From NCBI RefSeq assembly GCF_037975245.1, contig NC_092577.1, forward strand, positions 27,089,398-27,153,397: a DNA stretch of 64,000 bases, in the 5' to 3' direction. The notes beneath the pieces are model-generated. The model saw only the letters and a program-made list of their open reading frames with translations, was not told the origin of the DNA and made no database searches. Made by a program: the position numbers and the translations under genes. The stretch comes from Apostichopus japonicus (Eukaryota > Echinodermata > Holothuroidea > Aspidochirotida > Stichopodidae). Every line of letters begins with the position of its first letter. Position 1 is the stretch's first letter. Positions 1-12,600 of this stretch are shown piece by piece.

Positions 1-2429
1 TCGGTAATTAGACACTAGTGTACAGTCAGTACATACAGCTGCAGTCAATACCCACAGCACAGTGTCAAACAATACAGCAATGGACATCTCAGGTCCAGCT
101 AAAGATAACAAGGTATCCTATTTCATTACTGTACTGTCTGCATTTTGTAACGACACGAACAAAACGTCACTTGGCAAGCAACGGAAAGTTAACTTTTTCA
201 GATGGCCGCACGCGGTTTGGGGCAAGTCTTCAATGCCTTTAAGTACAAGAATTGCTTTAGTTTTAGTGGAGGGCAAATTGGTCATAATGTCAGTTCAACA
301 GAGGTCAGTTTATGAAAACATGATATCCTAATTAGAAAAGTCTACATGGTCATGGTATATAGTATAGAGATGTCTCACATTCATTTGTGCAAGAAATGTT
401 GAAATTGGAGATGAACTACTAGCAGAGATCGACAGAAGTCAAAATGGGAAAACCTTGCGATGACTCTCTGTGTTGAGAGTACCATGCTAATGTATGATGA
501 ACTTTAATGCCATATATTACTTCCCTCCTGGCTTACCTGTCTCCCCACAACCTAGGCACTCTCGTTCTACCGTGCGTAGCCTGTACTGGTAACCTTTTAA
601 GACTGCGCGCCCTCTATATGACCGGACCCCCCCGGTCAATGTCCTTTCTTCTCATTCTACCATCCAAAGTGCGTTTTTCGTCTGTTTTTTTCCTGTTCGG
701 TTCCCTGTACCGAACCGTAGCCAAGGATCTTAGTTTTTTTCCAATCGCGGATACTGAAGTGTTTACAAGCGTCGCAGCCCGATAAGAATCCTTTTTTTTT
801 TAATTAAAAAGGGAGGTTTCTACAATTCTACATTCTGTTGAATTCATTTCTGGATATAGATGACAATGGTATGAAGCTTCACATTGGTCGAACTAAATAC
901 ATAGTTTTTTGTGTGTGTTGTCTTTGGAACGCCTGGACAGTGTCTGCACACTAGCAATTTCAACTTTAATTGACCTTACCACCCTTGCTTTTACCTATAT
1001 TTAGTGACATAACATGGTGGGCTTTAACAAGAACTAAATTGTATCAATAACATTTGTGTCTGTAAAAACCTCTTCAAGAGTGTCACATAATTCCTGGCTT
1101 TTGCTTCTGCTGGATGATGATCATGATGATCAATCTCCTTCAGTTTTATTGACTCAATCTGTAACTTGTTACCAGTGTGACACTCTTTCCCTGCCAGTAG
1201 TCTCATTGTGCCTTATCAGTAAACACAAACTGACTTTTACCCCAATAATGCAGAGGTTAACAGCTATATTGCACCTCAATTGCCTTGTTGCAACTTCTTG
1301 TTGATAGCACAGTAGACTACTTGTTTTTGAGACAAGACCAAGTTTTATGGAGTGATCACATTTCAACTTTGTATCAAGTTTAGAGCATTTTACTATCCAT
1401 GAATGAGTTGAAAAATTGTGATTATAGTCTAGATATTATTTAAAACTTTCCTCAGAGGTGGACTTTGTTCTTTGAAATACTCTAATAGTTAGTGGAGGTA
1501 TGTGATAAATTTATAATTTACCTCTTAGAGGAATGGTAGCATCCACTCTCAAAGTCAGAGAGGGTCGTGCACCTACTCTGCTGCACAAACATTAAACAGG
1601 ACTCCATCAGTCAAATAACTGGCTTCCATAGCGGTTTGGGTGGCCCAGTAACCTTTACAACTAATCAACTTATATGTGCTACTCATCTGCAGAATCAAAT
1701 GATGGTTAAACTGCCAAAACACTTGTCAATCAAGTTATCATGAGTTCCATAAAGTATTCAGACTAGTCATATTACCATTCAAATATTAAGAAACTTCACA
1801 ATCAACTTAATTGTTGTGAGTTTACCTTGCTGCTATAAATGCAGTCAACAAGGGCAAACGTGAAACCAAAGATTTCGGCCTTCAATTGAGATTGGATAGT
1901 TTGGTATAACCTTTACCAAATTGCTTGTTTCAAGCCTGGCAAACATGGAAGAAAACATATCAAAAGTTTGTTTTTTACCTCCAAATGTAAGATTGCTAAA
2001 CTCTTCAATGGGTTTCCAAATGAGTTTTTGGGGCTTTTTCTTCTTTTTTGTTTTATACCTCATGCAATTGGTTTACACAAGAAAAATCTTATCACATAAT
2101 TATTTGTTACTTGATTAATGATTGAATTGACTGTAAAAAGGAAGCTTACATTCATAGATGGTTCATGATGTTAATTGGACTAATTACAAAATGGATAGGT
2201 CAGACAACCTCCACACTCAGCAATTAAAACAACATTGACCATTGGTCTAACTTCTCCTACACTTTCCTCCTCCCATCTCAAACATGTTTTGAGGTCCCTG
2301 ATAATAACAATGAAGTTTCATAGTGCCAATATTTAAACTTGCCAGTACTCAGAGGCCCTGGAGTATTATGTAGAGGGAGCAGAGTTGAGATGGGTCTAGA
2401 GTCGCATTTTAAAACTGGATACTTGGTAT
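1..2429. other. upstream intergenic DNA, no gene seen
   Basis: No exon with a convincing protein motif or paired splice sites was found on either strand. The open frames are short and have ordinary AT-rich composition. The one compositional change is at about 560-785, which is richer in C and G with several CpG dinucleotides, includes a run of seven C, and is followed by a T-run near 791-800. It could be a remnant of a mobile element or an unrecognised regulatory stretch; nothing identifies it. Confidence 0.5.
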
Positions 2430-4322
2430 GGACTTGACGAGGGGAGGGTTAGGGGTTAGATCAAGGGGAGGGGTAGGGGGTAGATCATTATGTAGGGGAT
2501 AGATCAAGGGAGGGTTACGGAAAAGATCGAGGGGAGGTATAAGGGATATATCAAAGGGAGGTATAGGGGAAAGATCAAGGGGAGGGTTAGGGGATAGATT
2601 AAGAAGAGTGTTATAGGGAAAGATCAAGGAGAGGGTTAGGGGATAGATCAAGGGGAAGGGTAGGGGATAGATAAAGGGGAGGGTAGGGGATAGATCAAGG
2701 GGAGGTATAAGGGAAAGAGAAAGGGGAGGGTTAGGGGATAGATCAAGGGGAGGTATAAGGGAAAGATCAAGGGGAGGGGTAGGGGATAGATCAAGGGGAG
2801 GGGTAGGGGATAGATCAAGGGGAGGGGTAGGGGATAGATTAAGAAGAGGGTAAGGGAAAGATCAAGGAGAGGGTTAGGGGATAGATCAAGGGGAGGTATA
2901 AGGGAAAGATCAAGGGGAGGGGTAGGGGATAGATCAAGGGGAGGGGTAGGGGATAGATCAAGGGGAGGGGTAGGGGATAGATTCAGAAGAGGGTAAGGGA
3001 AAGATCAAGGAGAGGGTTAGGGCATAGATCAAGGGGAGGGTTAGGGGATAGATCAAGGGGAGGGGTAAGGGATAGATTAAGAAGAGGGTTAGGGAAAGAT
3101 CAAGAAGAGGGTTAGGGGATAGATCAAGGGGAGGTATAAGGGAAAGATCAAGGGGAGGGGTGGGGGATAGAGTAAGAAGAGGGTAAGGGAAAGATCAAGG
3201 AGAGTGGTAGGGGATAGATCAAGAGGAGGGTTAGGGGATAGATCATTAGGTAGGGGATAGATCAAGGGGAGGTACAAGGGAAAGATCAAGGGGAGGGTTA
3301 GGGGATAGATCAAGGGGAGGTATAAGGGAAAGATCAAGGGGACGGGTGGGGGATAGATTAAGAAAGGGGTAAGGGAAAGATCAAGGAGAGGGGTAGGGGA
3401 TAGATCAAGGGGAGGGTTAGGGGATAGATCATTAGGTAGGGGTTAAATCAAGGGGAGTTATGAGGGAAAGATCAAGGGGAGGTATAGGGGATAGATCAAG
3501 GGGAGGTATAAGGGAAAGATCAAGGGGAGGGGTGGGGGATAGATTAAGAAGAGGGTAAGGGAAAGATCAAGGAGAGGGTTAGGGGATAGATCAAGGGGAG
3601 GTATAAGGGAAAGAGAAAGGGGAGGGTTAGGGGATAGATCAAGGGGAGGGGTAGGGGATAGATTAAGAAGAGGGTAAGGGAAAGATCAAGGAGAGGGTTA
3701 GGGGATAGATCAAGGGGAGGGTAGGGGATAGATCAAGGGAAGGTATAAGGGATAGATCAAGGGGAGGTACAAGGGAAAGATCAAGGGGAGGGTTAGGGGA
3801 TAGATCAAGGGGAGGTATAAGGGAAAGATCAAGGGGAGGGGTGGGGGATAGATTAAGAAGAGGTTAAGGGAAAGATCAAGGGGAAGGTTAGGGGATAGAT
3901 CATTAGGTAGGGGTTAAATCAAGGGGAGTTATAAGGGAAAGATCAAGGGGAGGGGTAGGGGATAGATTAAGAAGAGGGTAAGGGAAAGATCAAGGAGAGG
4001 GTTAGGGGATAGATCAAGGGGAGGTATAAGGGAAAGATCAAGGGGAGGGGTAGGGGATAGATTAAGAAGAGGGTAAGGGAAAGATCAAGGAGAGGGTTAG
4101 GGGATAGATCAAGGGGAGGGTAGGGGATAGATCAAGGGAAGGTATAAGGGATAGATCAAGGGGAGGTATAAGGGATAGATCAAGGGGAGGTATAAGGGAT
4201 AGATCAAGGGTAAGTATAGGGGAAAGATCAAGGGGAGGGGTAGGGGATAGATTAAGAAGAGGGTAAGGGAAAGATCAAGGGGAGGTATAAGGGAAAGATC
4301 AAGGGGAGGGATAGGGATAGAT
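2430..4322. repeat. G-rich minisatellite, 23-24 bp unit with tetramer higher-order structure
   Basis: About 80 tandem units start with GATCAAGGGG or GATTAAGAAG and end GGGATA or GGGAAA. The + strand is almost all purine plus T, so G-tracts lie on one strand. Four unit types recur in order (a GGTATAAGGGAAA type, a GGGGTAGGGGATA type, a GATTAAGAAGAGGG type of 23 bp, and a GAGAGGGTTAGGGG type), giving a repeating block of about 95 bp. Long open frames on the - strand rich in Pro, Leu and Asp are by-products of the repeat, not genes. Confidence 0.95.
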
Positions 4323-4691
4323 CATCTATCTCACTATATGAATCCAAGTGTCTAGTTCATGTCACACCAGGAACGAGGAGATAGAATGATGTTAATCTCA
4401 TTAAACAAAGTTTTAATATTATATTTTGACCTGAGTGGAGATTAAATGCTAACTCATGCATTTCATGTAATTATGCACTTCCTGTATTTATGTTCAGCTG
4501 GTAATTATAGAGAACAAGAGTCTTAATATCATTGTGACAGATTGACATAGAACGTCTAGATGATATAAGAATATCACACCAACTCCCATAACTCAATGAT
4601 GTTTTAATATTTTTAAACGGAGAACATTTTGTAGAACTTAGTTGTATCCTTTAAAACACTATATATTTTATCAACAAAGTGACAATTAAGA

Positions 4692-5152
4692 GATTAGGAG
4701 CACAAGCCGATATTAATGATCTTATATTACTAATCTTAGATAGTTTTAATCACTGATGAGGAGCACAGGCCGATATTAATAATCTTATATTACTAATCTT
4801 AGATAGTTTTAATCCCCGATTAGGAGCACAGGCTGATATTAATGATCTTATATTACTAATCTCCGATACTTTTAATCCCAGATTAGGAGCACAGGCCGAT
4901 ATTAATGATCTTATATTACTAATCTCCGATACTTTTAATCCCAGATTAGGAGCACAGGCCGATATTAATGATCTTATATTACTAATCTCCGATACTTTTA
5001 ATCCCAGATTAGGAGCACAGGCCGATATTAATGATCTTATATTACTAATCTCCGATACTTTTAATCCCAGATTAGGAGCACAGGCCGATATTAATGATCT
5101 TATATTACTGATCTTATATTAATGATCTTATTTTACTGATCTCAGATAGTTT
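4692..5152. repeat. 63-bp tandem repeat, about 7 copies
   Basis: Units contain AGGAGCACAGGCCGATATTA followed by an AT-rich half with TTATATTACTAATC. The middle copies are nearly identical, the outer ones more divergent, and the last one decays into shorter repeats of ATCTTATATTA. Between this array and the G-rich array (4323-4691) I see only AT-rich unique DNA. Confidence 0.93.
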
Positions 5153-5471
5153 TAATTCCCTAGATCTCTTGCATATTCCTTGGCTTACTTCTCCCTTTCA
5201 AGAATTACAATGTTGATTACAAAACTTGCAATTCTATGTAACACAGTAAGGAACTTATGGAAGAGCGCCACCAGTATTTGTGTAGGTAGCCTGACATACT
5301 GTATGGTGTTATAACAGTTCAGTTGTATGCCCTATTGTCTTCTATCTCACTCATTCTGCACTCTCCTGCACCCTTACCATTAGTGTTTCCATGTTGCAGT
5401 GTGGACAATATAAATCCCCTGTAAACCCCAGAGGAAATGAACAAATAAGTCTTAATATCTTTCTGTAATAC

Positions 5472-5591
<120 letters not shown>

Positions 5592-6099
5592 CTGGAAGTA
5601 AATCCAAAGCAGAAGGCCAGTTGATGTTTAGAATTCCATTTAGCTCTGAGGAAGTTGCTTTCTTTTCCGGGACTTCAAAATTGTTTTGATGAATCTTTAT
5701 TGTCTGGGTTCATTTATGTGGCTGCCTAAATACATTAATATTTGGATTTTAACTTCCAATTTCTTATCTTTCATGAGAAGGTCCTCTAAGTTAATTTTAT
5801 TTCTAGTTAGATATAACAACCATTATGGCATTACTTCATACTTGGTGTTCATTTTCTTGAGGTGATTTATTTGCAAACATTGCTATGTTTTTGTTTTGAT
5901 TTGATTAGTCTTGTATCATCATCATCATCACCAGCAGAGTTGAGTATATTCATCTAACTGTATCCTTTGGAGAGGGTTAAGTTCACCCTATTGCCCCTCT
6001 TAAGTGCACCCCTGATCTTGCCTCACCTTTCACCTTGTGTCTTGGCTTCTCTCGGCACCACTTCAAAGAAACCCCGAATTGATCAGAGCAGAATAGAAG

Positions 6100-6330
6100 T
6101 CTATTCAGCTATTGGACAGATTCTGTTTATTGGCCATTGACATCCCACCCTCACTGGAGTGTTTTGTTTTCTTTAATTCTTTGTTCAAGAAGTTGTTCGT
6201 GACTAGTGTTTACACACTCCACTGCCCTGTTCTTGTAACTATTGGCCAGGTAGAGAGGAAATGGAGGCGGAGCTATGGTACCTTTCTTGAACTTTTGATT
6301 GGTCTTTTCCTCCCCATTGATAGGCTTCCC
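6100..6330 (+). promoter_or_regulatory. candidate promoter-proximal region of the OSR gene (four inverted CCAAT boxes)
   Basis: ATTGG, the reverse of CCAAT, occurs at 6111, 6129, 6241 and 6298, and a GGCGG box lies at 6266-6270, all 280-500 bases ahead of the proposed OSR start codon at 6611. Clustered CCAAT boxes of this spacing typify NF-Y-bound proximal promoters. The transcription start is not identifiable and no clear TATA box is placed. This is inference from position and motif only. Confidence 0.35.
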
Positions 6331-6610
6331 TAACTTATTGTGCTGGCTTTTTCTGCAGCTCTCACACTCAGCCAACTGGCTTGAAGTTTACTCATTTACA
6401 TATACTGACTGGCTGCTCACATTTTAATGAGTTGAATGTCGTCACAGATTAGAACTGTTGACTGCACAGTCTCTTTGGTTTCCTCAATGTGGTTTATATT
6501 CAGCCTACCAGAGTGCACCTTGTCATTCTAAATGGTTGTACAAGAAGCCGGCTTGTTTCAACAGAATACTTTAAACATTTAGTAGAAGAACCAAATTGTT
6601 CCCTAACAGT

Positions 6611-6698
6611 ATGGAGGCCACACCACTGTCCTTATATTACAGTTGGCATATGTACATGGCAGCTTGCAGGGATCCTAATTTTTTGTTATGGAATGCTG
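6611..6698 (+). CDS. osr: OSR exon 1, coding part
   Basis: This exon is too short to stand out as an open frame. ATG at 6611 has A at -3 and G at +4, a good start context. The 29 codons encode [10 protein letters not shown], then [10 protein letters not shown], then DPNFLLWNA, an aromatic-rich segment unlike random AT-rich translation. It ends GCTG before a GTAAGA donor, leaving phase 1, exactly what the acceptor at 19391 needs; the joined codon is GAT (Asp). An in-frame stop lies a little upstream of the ATG. The alternative is a start in an unseen exon. Transcript data would settle it. Confidence 0.68.
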
Positions 6699-9600
6699 GT
6701 AAGACTTTTAATTTTTAATTTTAGTTCTTAATATAGAAAAATGATAGAAGGAAGCAGAAATACTGGGTATGTGCAATCCTCTGAATAAAAAGCCCCCCCT
6801 CCCCCCCCCCCAAAAAAAAACAGAATTTACCTCATAGTAAAAACAGTATCTTGTTTGTTGCACAAAGTTGGAGCAATGGGTTAAATTTACAGTGTGTTCT
6901 TCCCAAGGAAAGTTCAGTAGCTTTTATATTAATCTCTGTTTTGTAAATTAACTTAAAATGTTTCCAGTTTGATTGGGTTTGAGAACTCTTTGAAATTACA
7001 TTGCGTGCATCTTTGTATTTTTTTGTTGTTTTCATTTTTGTGGGGGGGGGGGGTGGGGTCAGGTGGGAGGAGGGGGTTGTCAGGAATTATATAGGGCTGC
7101 TGTTCCATCTCTTTCATATTACTGCACCACTCCTTGTCTGTGAATTGCTTCTGTGTTATATTGTGCTTTCCTCAACACATGGTATGCCCTGACTGGAAAT
7201 ATTAAAAACACTAATTTATTGTTTGGCTGATAGTAGTATTCCTGCTTTTAATTACAACCAATCTATTATTAACAAATAAATATGTTTATTAATAAATTCC
7301 CCAAATATAAGCATTCCTCACTTATAAAGGCCAATATTTTGTTAATGTTAATTTTGTTATAATCGTTGAAGGTTTTGCAGAATCACTGTCTTAATCGCAC
7401 ACATTTTTATTCTTGGGTTGAGAGAACTATGAAAAGAATTGTTGTAGAAATGAGGACATTTCAGCATTTCATGTAATAATTTAGGGCAATGGACTTGTTG
7501 ATACATAAATAATTGAACTGCAACACAGATGCATTTTTTCCTCTGTTCTAAGTCCTAAAGAGTGTATATTTTAATACTATTAAATTTCAATCATTGTATT
7601 AAATAAATGATTAGTATAAACTTGATTCATTAAAGTACCTACAATACTCTAAAATTCAGAACTCTTCCTCTAAAGGTTATGGTCTATTTTGGTATTAAGT
7701 TTTATGATTGCTTGGCATGTTTTCATACCAGCATGTTTTGCAAGCATAGCTCAAGGGAGCTGCCTGGCTGAACTGCATGGCATCTTCTGCATATTCACAA
7801 CAGCTTACTGTCACAGTGTTGAATTAGGCAAAAAACAGTTTTGAATTTGAAAACTGAACATATGCTCAGGGATGTGCTGTGAAATGTTATCAACAGACCA
7901 TAACCACTCTTCTTAAAACTTATTTTAGTGAGACTTTAGTTATCAGCAACAACATTTTTCATACCTTTTTGGTTTGTGGGAAAGCTTGACAATTTTAAGA
8001 ACAAAATGTGTAACTTTCTTCCTGTGTCCAATCTCTAACTAAATGGCATGGCAAAACACCCCTGTACATCAGGTTCCATAGTTTTGTGGATTTGAATTCA
8101 CTAAATTGTTGAAAAGGATATTAAAGTTATAATACTAGGATTTTACAATTATCCAGTGAAAGATCTGACATTGCTTCTTCTATAAACCATGGTAGTATGG
8201 ACACCAAATAATTATCAAATCTTTAAATGTCCTATCATATTTTTGACATTGCTGATTGTTGCTAGAGAAAAATATCAACAGTTTAATTTCTGAGTTTACA
8301 ATCGATTTTGCAGAAAGGCAGATAAATTAAAAGACTTTCAAATATGATTAATTCCTTGTTAGTTTGACATAAACTTGCCATTTTAATGTACTAAAAATAT
8401 CAGTTTGGAAACTGAACTACTAATTTGCAATGATTTTATTACAAATGTTACAGGTTAAAACTGATTTAATTTCCTGATGTTGTTAGAAAGATTTAGTAAA
8501 GAATAAAGTAAAAATAATAAGAAAATATTTTCTTACAAACTTGAATACAAAGGTTATTGGATGATACTGAAAAGAAAAAGTGAATGTTATCACTATTTAT
8601 TTTCAAATCACTTTTAATAATTCCTGTACACACACCCAAAATACAGAGTGAGAAAGAGAAACATTTATCCATAAAATATCTTTCAGGACTACTGGTTTAT
8701 ATTTATTAAATCTATAAAGTATCTCTCAGGAATAATGGTTTTTATTTATTAAATCCATAAAATATCTCTCAGGGCTACTGGTTTATATTGATTGAATCCA
8801 TAAAATATCTCTCATGACTACTGGTTTATATTGATTAAATCCATAAAATATCTCTCATGACTACTGGTTATACATTTATTACAGTCCACTTTGTCAGAAT
8901 TAGTACATAAGCTACCACAAAAATATCATTGTCTATGCTAGGACCCTTCATTCTTTCTTTCAACATGTCAATGTTCACACAGTTTAGCCAGCTGTGGTAA
9001 TTTTGTTTTCTATTTTTTTGAGATTGAGGAAGGGGAAATTGGAGTTTATTAGGAAAGTCCCCTTCCATCACGGTTGATCTCTTCCAGCCCTTGTTTTCTG
9101 GTCAACATTGGTTAGTTCCTCAAGGATGGGCCTAATTCATTTATGGGGTCAATTAAAAACCATTACAAAAACAATTTTACCTGTGCTTCTTTTGTTCTTT
9201 GATGGTAAAGGATGTGTCCCGTCTGTTCATCTGGCTTAAGCTATTACGTCACAAGGTGTGATCAGTTTATCTGGAGACATGATTTTAATTCAAAGTTCAT
9301 TTATTTTAACCAATTTGACGATGAGCTAATTTTTGGTAATTGTTTTCTACATTCGGCCAATCAAATAAATGCAATAGAGCTAATTACAGAAAGGAATTAT
9401 TCATTCCTTATTGAATAAAAAAACTCAATTCTTTTGTCTTCACCTGTAGTACTGGAATGGAACTTTTGTTACTTTATAAATGTTGATCAGAAAATGATGA
9501 GCCGTAAGCCAAATTTTATTTCCCCCCACATATATTGTTAAACTCATTGGAAAATGTTTGCAATAGTCATTAAAAATGTGTAAGAAATTTAAAAATGTAT

Positions 9601-12600
9601 GCCAATGAACAGATCAACAAGATGAATTTTGAAGGTAATACTGTAATGAAATCAATGTACCAAATAAAGTTGAATTTTATAAAATATTTTAAGTGGTCTT
9701 TACCCAAAGTTCCTTATCTGACATGATTGCTTATATGTGAAGTTATTTCCTTTTTTTCCCATTTTTTCTTTGGGTGGGGGGGGGGGGAGATATGTTTGTG
9801 AAAATTAAGCTGTTAATGTTTCCAGTAATTCTTATCTAGACTAATATCTATACATACCACACATTAAATATTTTTTGAGGAAATTGCCACTGAGCTGTTC
9901 TTATGAGTTACTTCAAATTCCAAATTAGCAAACAAGAAAAATGATAAAATATCAACAATTTGATAGATAATTTGCTACTGGTCAATTACTTTTAATTCCA
10001 TATATGCAAGTATTTTGTGTTGATACTTCAAAGAAAGCCAGATTTAAGCTGTGTCATACAGTAGTTTTTAATTTCAAAAATTTCAGACACAAGACAGCAT
10101 TATGCTGTTAACATTGTTTATTCTTACTAAGAGAATAAAACAAATTAGAACTTCAATTAAACAGCAGCAGTATAACATATTTGAAATAGTTCAAAGCCTA
10201 AAGGTGTGTTTTGATTTCTTCATAGATGTCTGCATTATCTGTGAAGCAGCAAACATCATTCCAGATAGCATTGTCTGGCTGATAAAATAGTTTGTCATAC
10301 TTTAATTTATTTTAGCATAAATTTATATGAATCAACAATCCATCATTTTTGAATGTTCAGTTAATAATTGACTTTAGTTGACTTAAATTTTTCAGCAGTA
10401 CTAAATCTGCAACTGCCTTGTGTTAATGATAGCTATAATGATATCACAGTAAGCACTGCTGAGTATGGTGGGAAGTGAATGTTGCATTTTTGTGCTGATA
10501 TTATGCAAAAGAGATAAAATGTGGAGGCGGCTAATGGCGGTATGTCTCCTGATTGACTTTTAAAGTAAATTGTCAGTGAAAATTGTCATTTCCTTTCCCA
10601 TAAATATTGACATTAATTTCAAGATCAATGATTTTTTCCTGACCAGTAGCAAGGATTATCTATCAGAATTTTAAGTTACTCAGTATGCTAAAATATTTGA
10701 AGTGTTGCATGTATATATACTGCTGTTGTTAAATACACTGTGAAGTCTTTTAGCATTTATCTCAATTTGAATAAGATGGTTCCTGTAGAATTCCTCCTAA
10801 TTTAGATATAGTCCATCTCAACAACCTCCCATTATTATCATTTATACTAGAAGGTTCACTCTTCATGAAATTTTGGTTTTAAATAAGTGAAATTGATCTT
10901 CTTTATTTGAAATGTATCCGAATAAGTACTTAGCTTACTACTAAACAACAATGGAATTACATTTTGTTCTTTGCATATGCTTCTTTGTTAATTATCTATT
11001 AATGATGGTATGTTACATTTAAGCTGGTGGTAGTTCTATGAGTCAAACAATATTGTTTTGACATCAACATGGCCCCCTTGATGTATTTGTTTACTGCAAG
11101 TTCATGGAATGTCAACCAACCCATTTAGAGTAAGTTACGTTAAAAGAACCTCAATGAAACATTGAATTACTTGCAACAGAAACTACCTTCAGAAAAACTC
11201 ACTTATTGAGAAGCTGTATGTGGAGAGTGTCACCAAGTGGAACGGAACATTTTCTTACGATTCTGTTTTCAAAGGGATATTCTATTGGCACTCACTGTAA
11301 CAATTATATCTGAAAGAGAAAATTATTCCACATTGTTAGTTGAAACCACCATCTTGTTCCTATCTTGAGATCTGCTTGGCTGAATGTAACCTATTTTGAC
11401 ACGGCAAACCTACCCTTATTCTGGGATCGCTGTTAGTGGTCCCTGTATCATCAGATGTTCTGTAAACTTTAATTTCTTTTTCTAAATTTCTTGTTGATTT
11501 ATCCTTGAAATGTGATCCATGCATTACTGTCAAGGTTCTCTGTATTTCAAATTCCAACTTTCCTGTATATATTATTTTAATATTATAAAAGGAAATTACA
11601 CCCTACCTTCGTTAAGTAATTAATTGGCCTCAGATATAAAGCCATTTCTCAAAATTCTGACTTTTTACTGGCTAAATGCCACTGGAATTAGCTGTTTGCC
11701 AGTAGACAGTAAAGGCACTGGCAATTTGGTGCCAGTAGACATTAGAAATTGTCATGATTCCTGTACCTTGAGCACATGATAGGTCAGTTAAGAATTGTCA
11801 GTCAAAGAATTGGCATGATTCCTGTATCTGACGTAAGCCCTGTATTACTGCTATATATTATCAGCAAATATTATCGGGCTGTAATTATCTAAAGCCTGTA
11901 CAGTAATGAATGCTCGTTATAATTTAGGGAAAACTTGACTTCTAGCCAGTCAATTTTTAAGCGCTGGCGTTTTATAACAAGTTGATTAAATTGTGAATTT
12001 TCATAGTCCCTGAAATAACTGTCATGCATCTACAGTACACATAGTCCCTGAAATAACTGTCATGCATCTACAGTACACATAGTCCCTGAAATAACTGTCA
12101 TGCATCTACAGTACACATAGTCCCTGAAAGAACTGTCATGCATCTACAGTACACATAGTCCCTGAAATAACTGTCATGCATCTACAGTACACATAGTCCC
12201 TGAAATAAATGTCATGCATCTACAGTACACATAGTCCCTGAAATAACTGTCATGCATCTACAGTACACATAGTCCCTGAAATAACTGTCATGCATCTACA
12301 GTACACATAGTCCCTGAAGTAACTGTCATGCATCTACAGTACACATAGTCCCTGACTGTCATGCATCTAAAGTACACATAGCCCCTGAAATAAATGTCAT
12401 GCATCTACAGTACACATAGTCCCTGAAATAACTGTCATGCATCTACAGTACACATAGTCCCTGAAATAACTGTCATGCATCTACAGTACACATAGTCCCT
12501 GAAATAACTGTCATGCATCTACAGTACAAATAGACCCTGAAATAACTGTCATGCATCTACAGTACACATAGTCCCTGAAATAACTGTCATGCATCTACAG

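Noticed and set aside
3089-3337. Pro/Leu-rich - strand frames over the G-rich array
   Set aside because: Artefact of the 24-bp repeat; similar frames occur in other parts of the array.
2430-4322. Interstitial telomeric array
   Set aside because: TTAGGG occurs within a 24-bp unit, not as a simple hexamer array.
6489-6731. 80-codon frame overlapping the OSR exon 1 region
   Set aside because: It is in another frame from the proposed exon, begins at a non-ATG codon and would give phase 0 at the donor.
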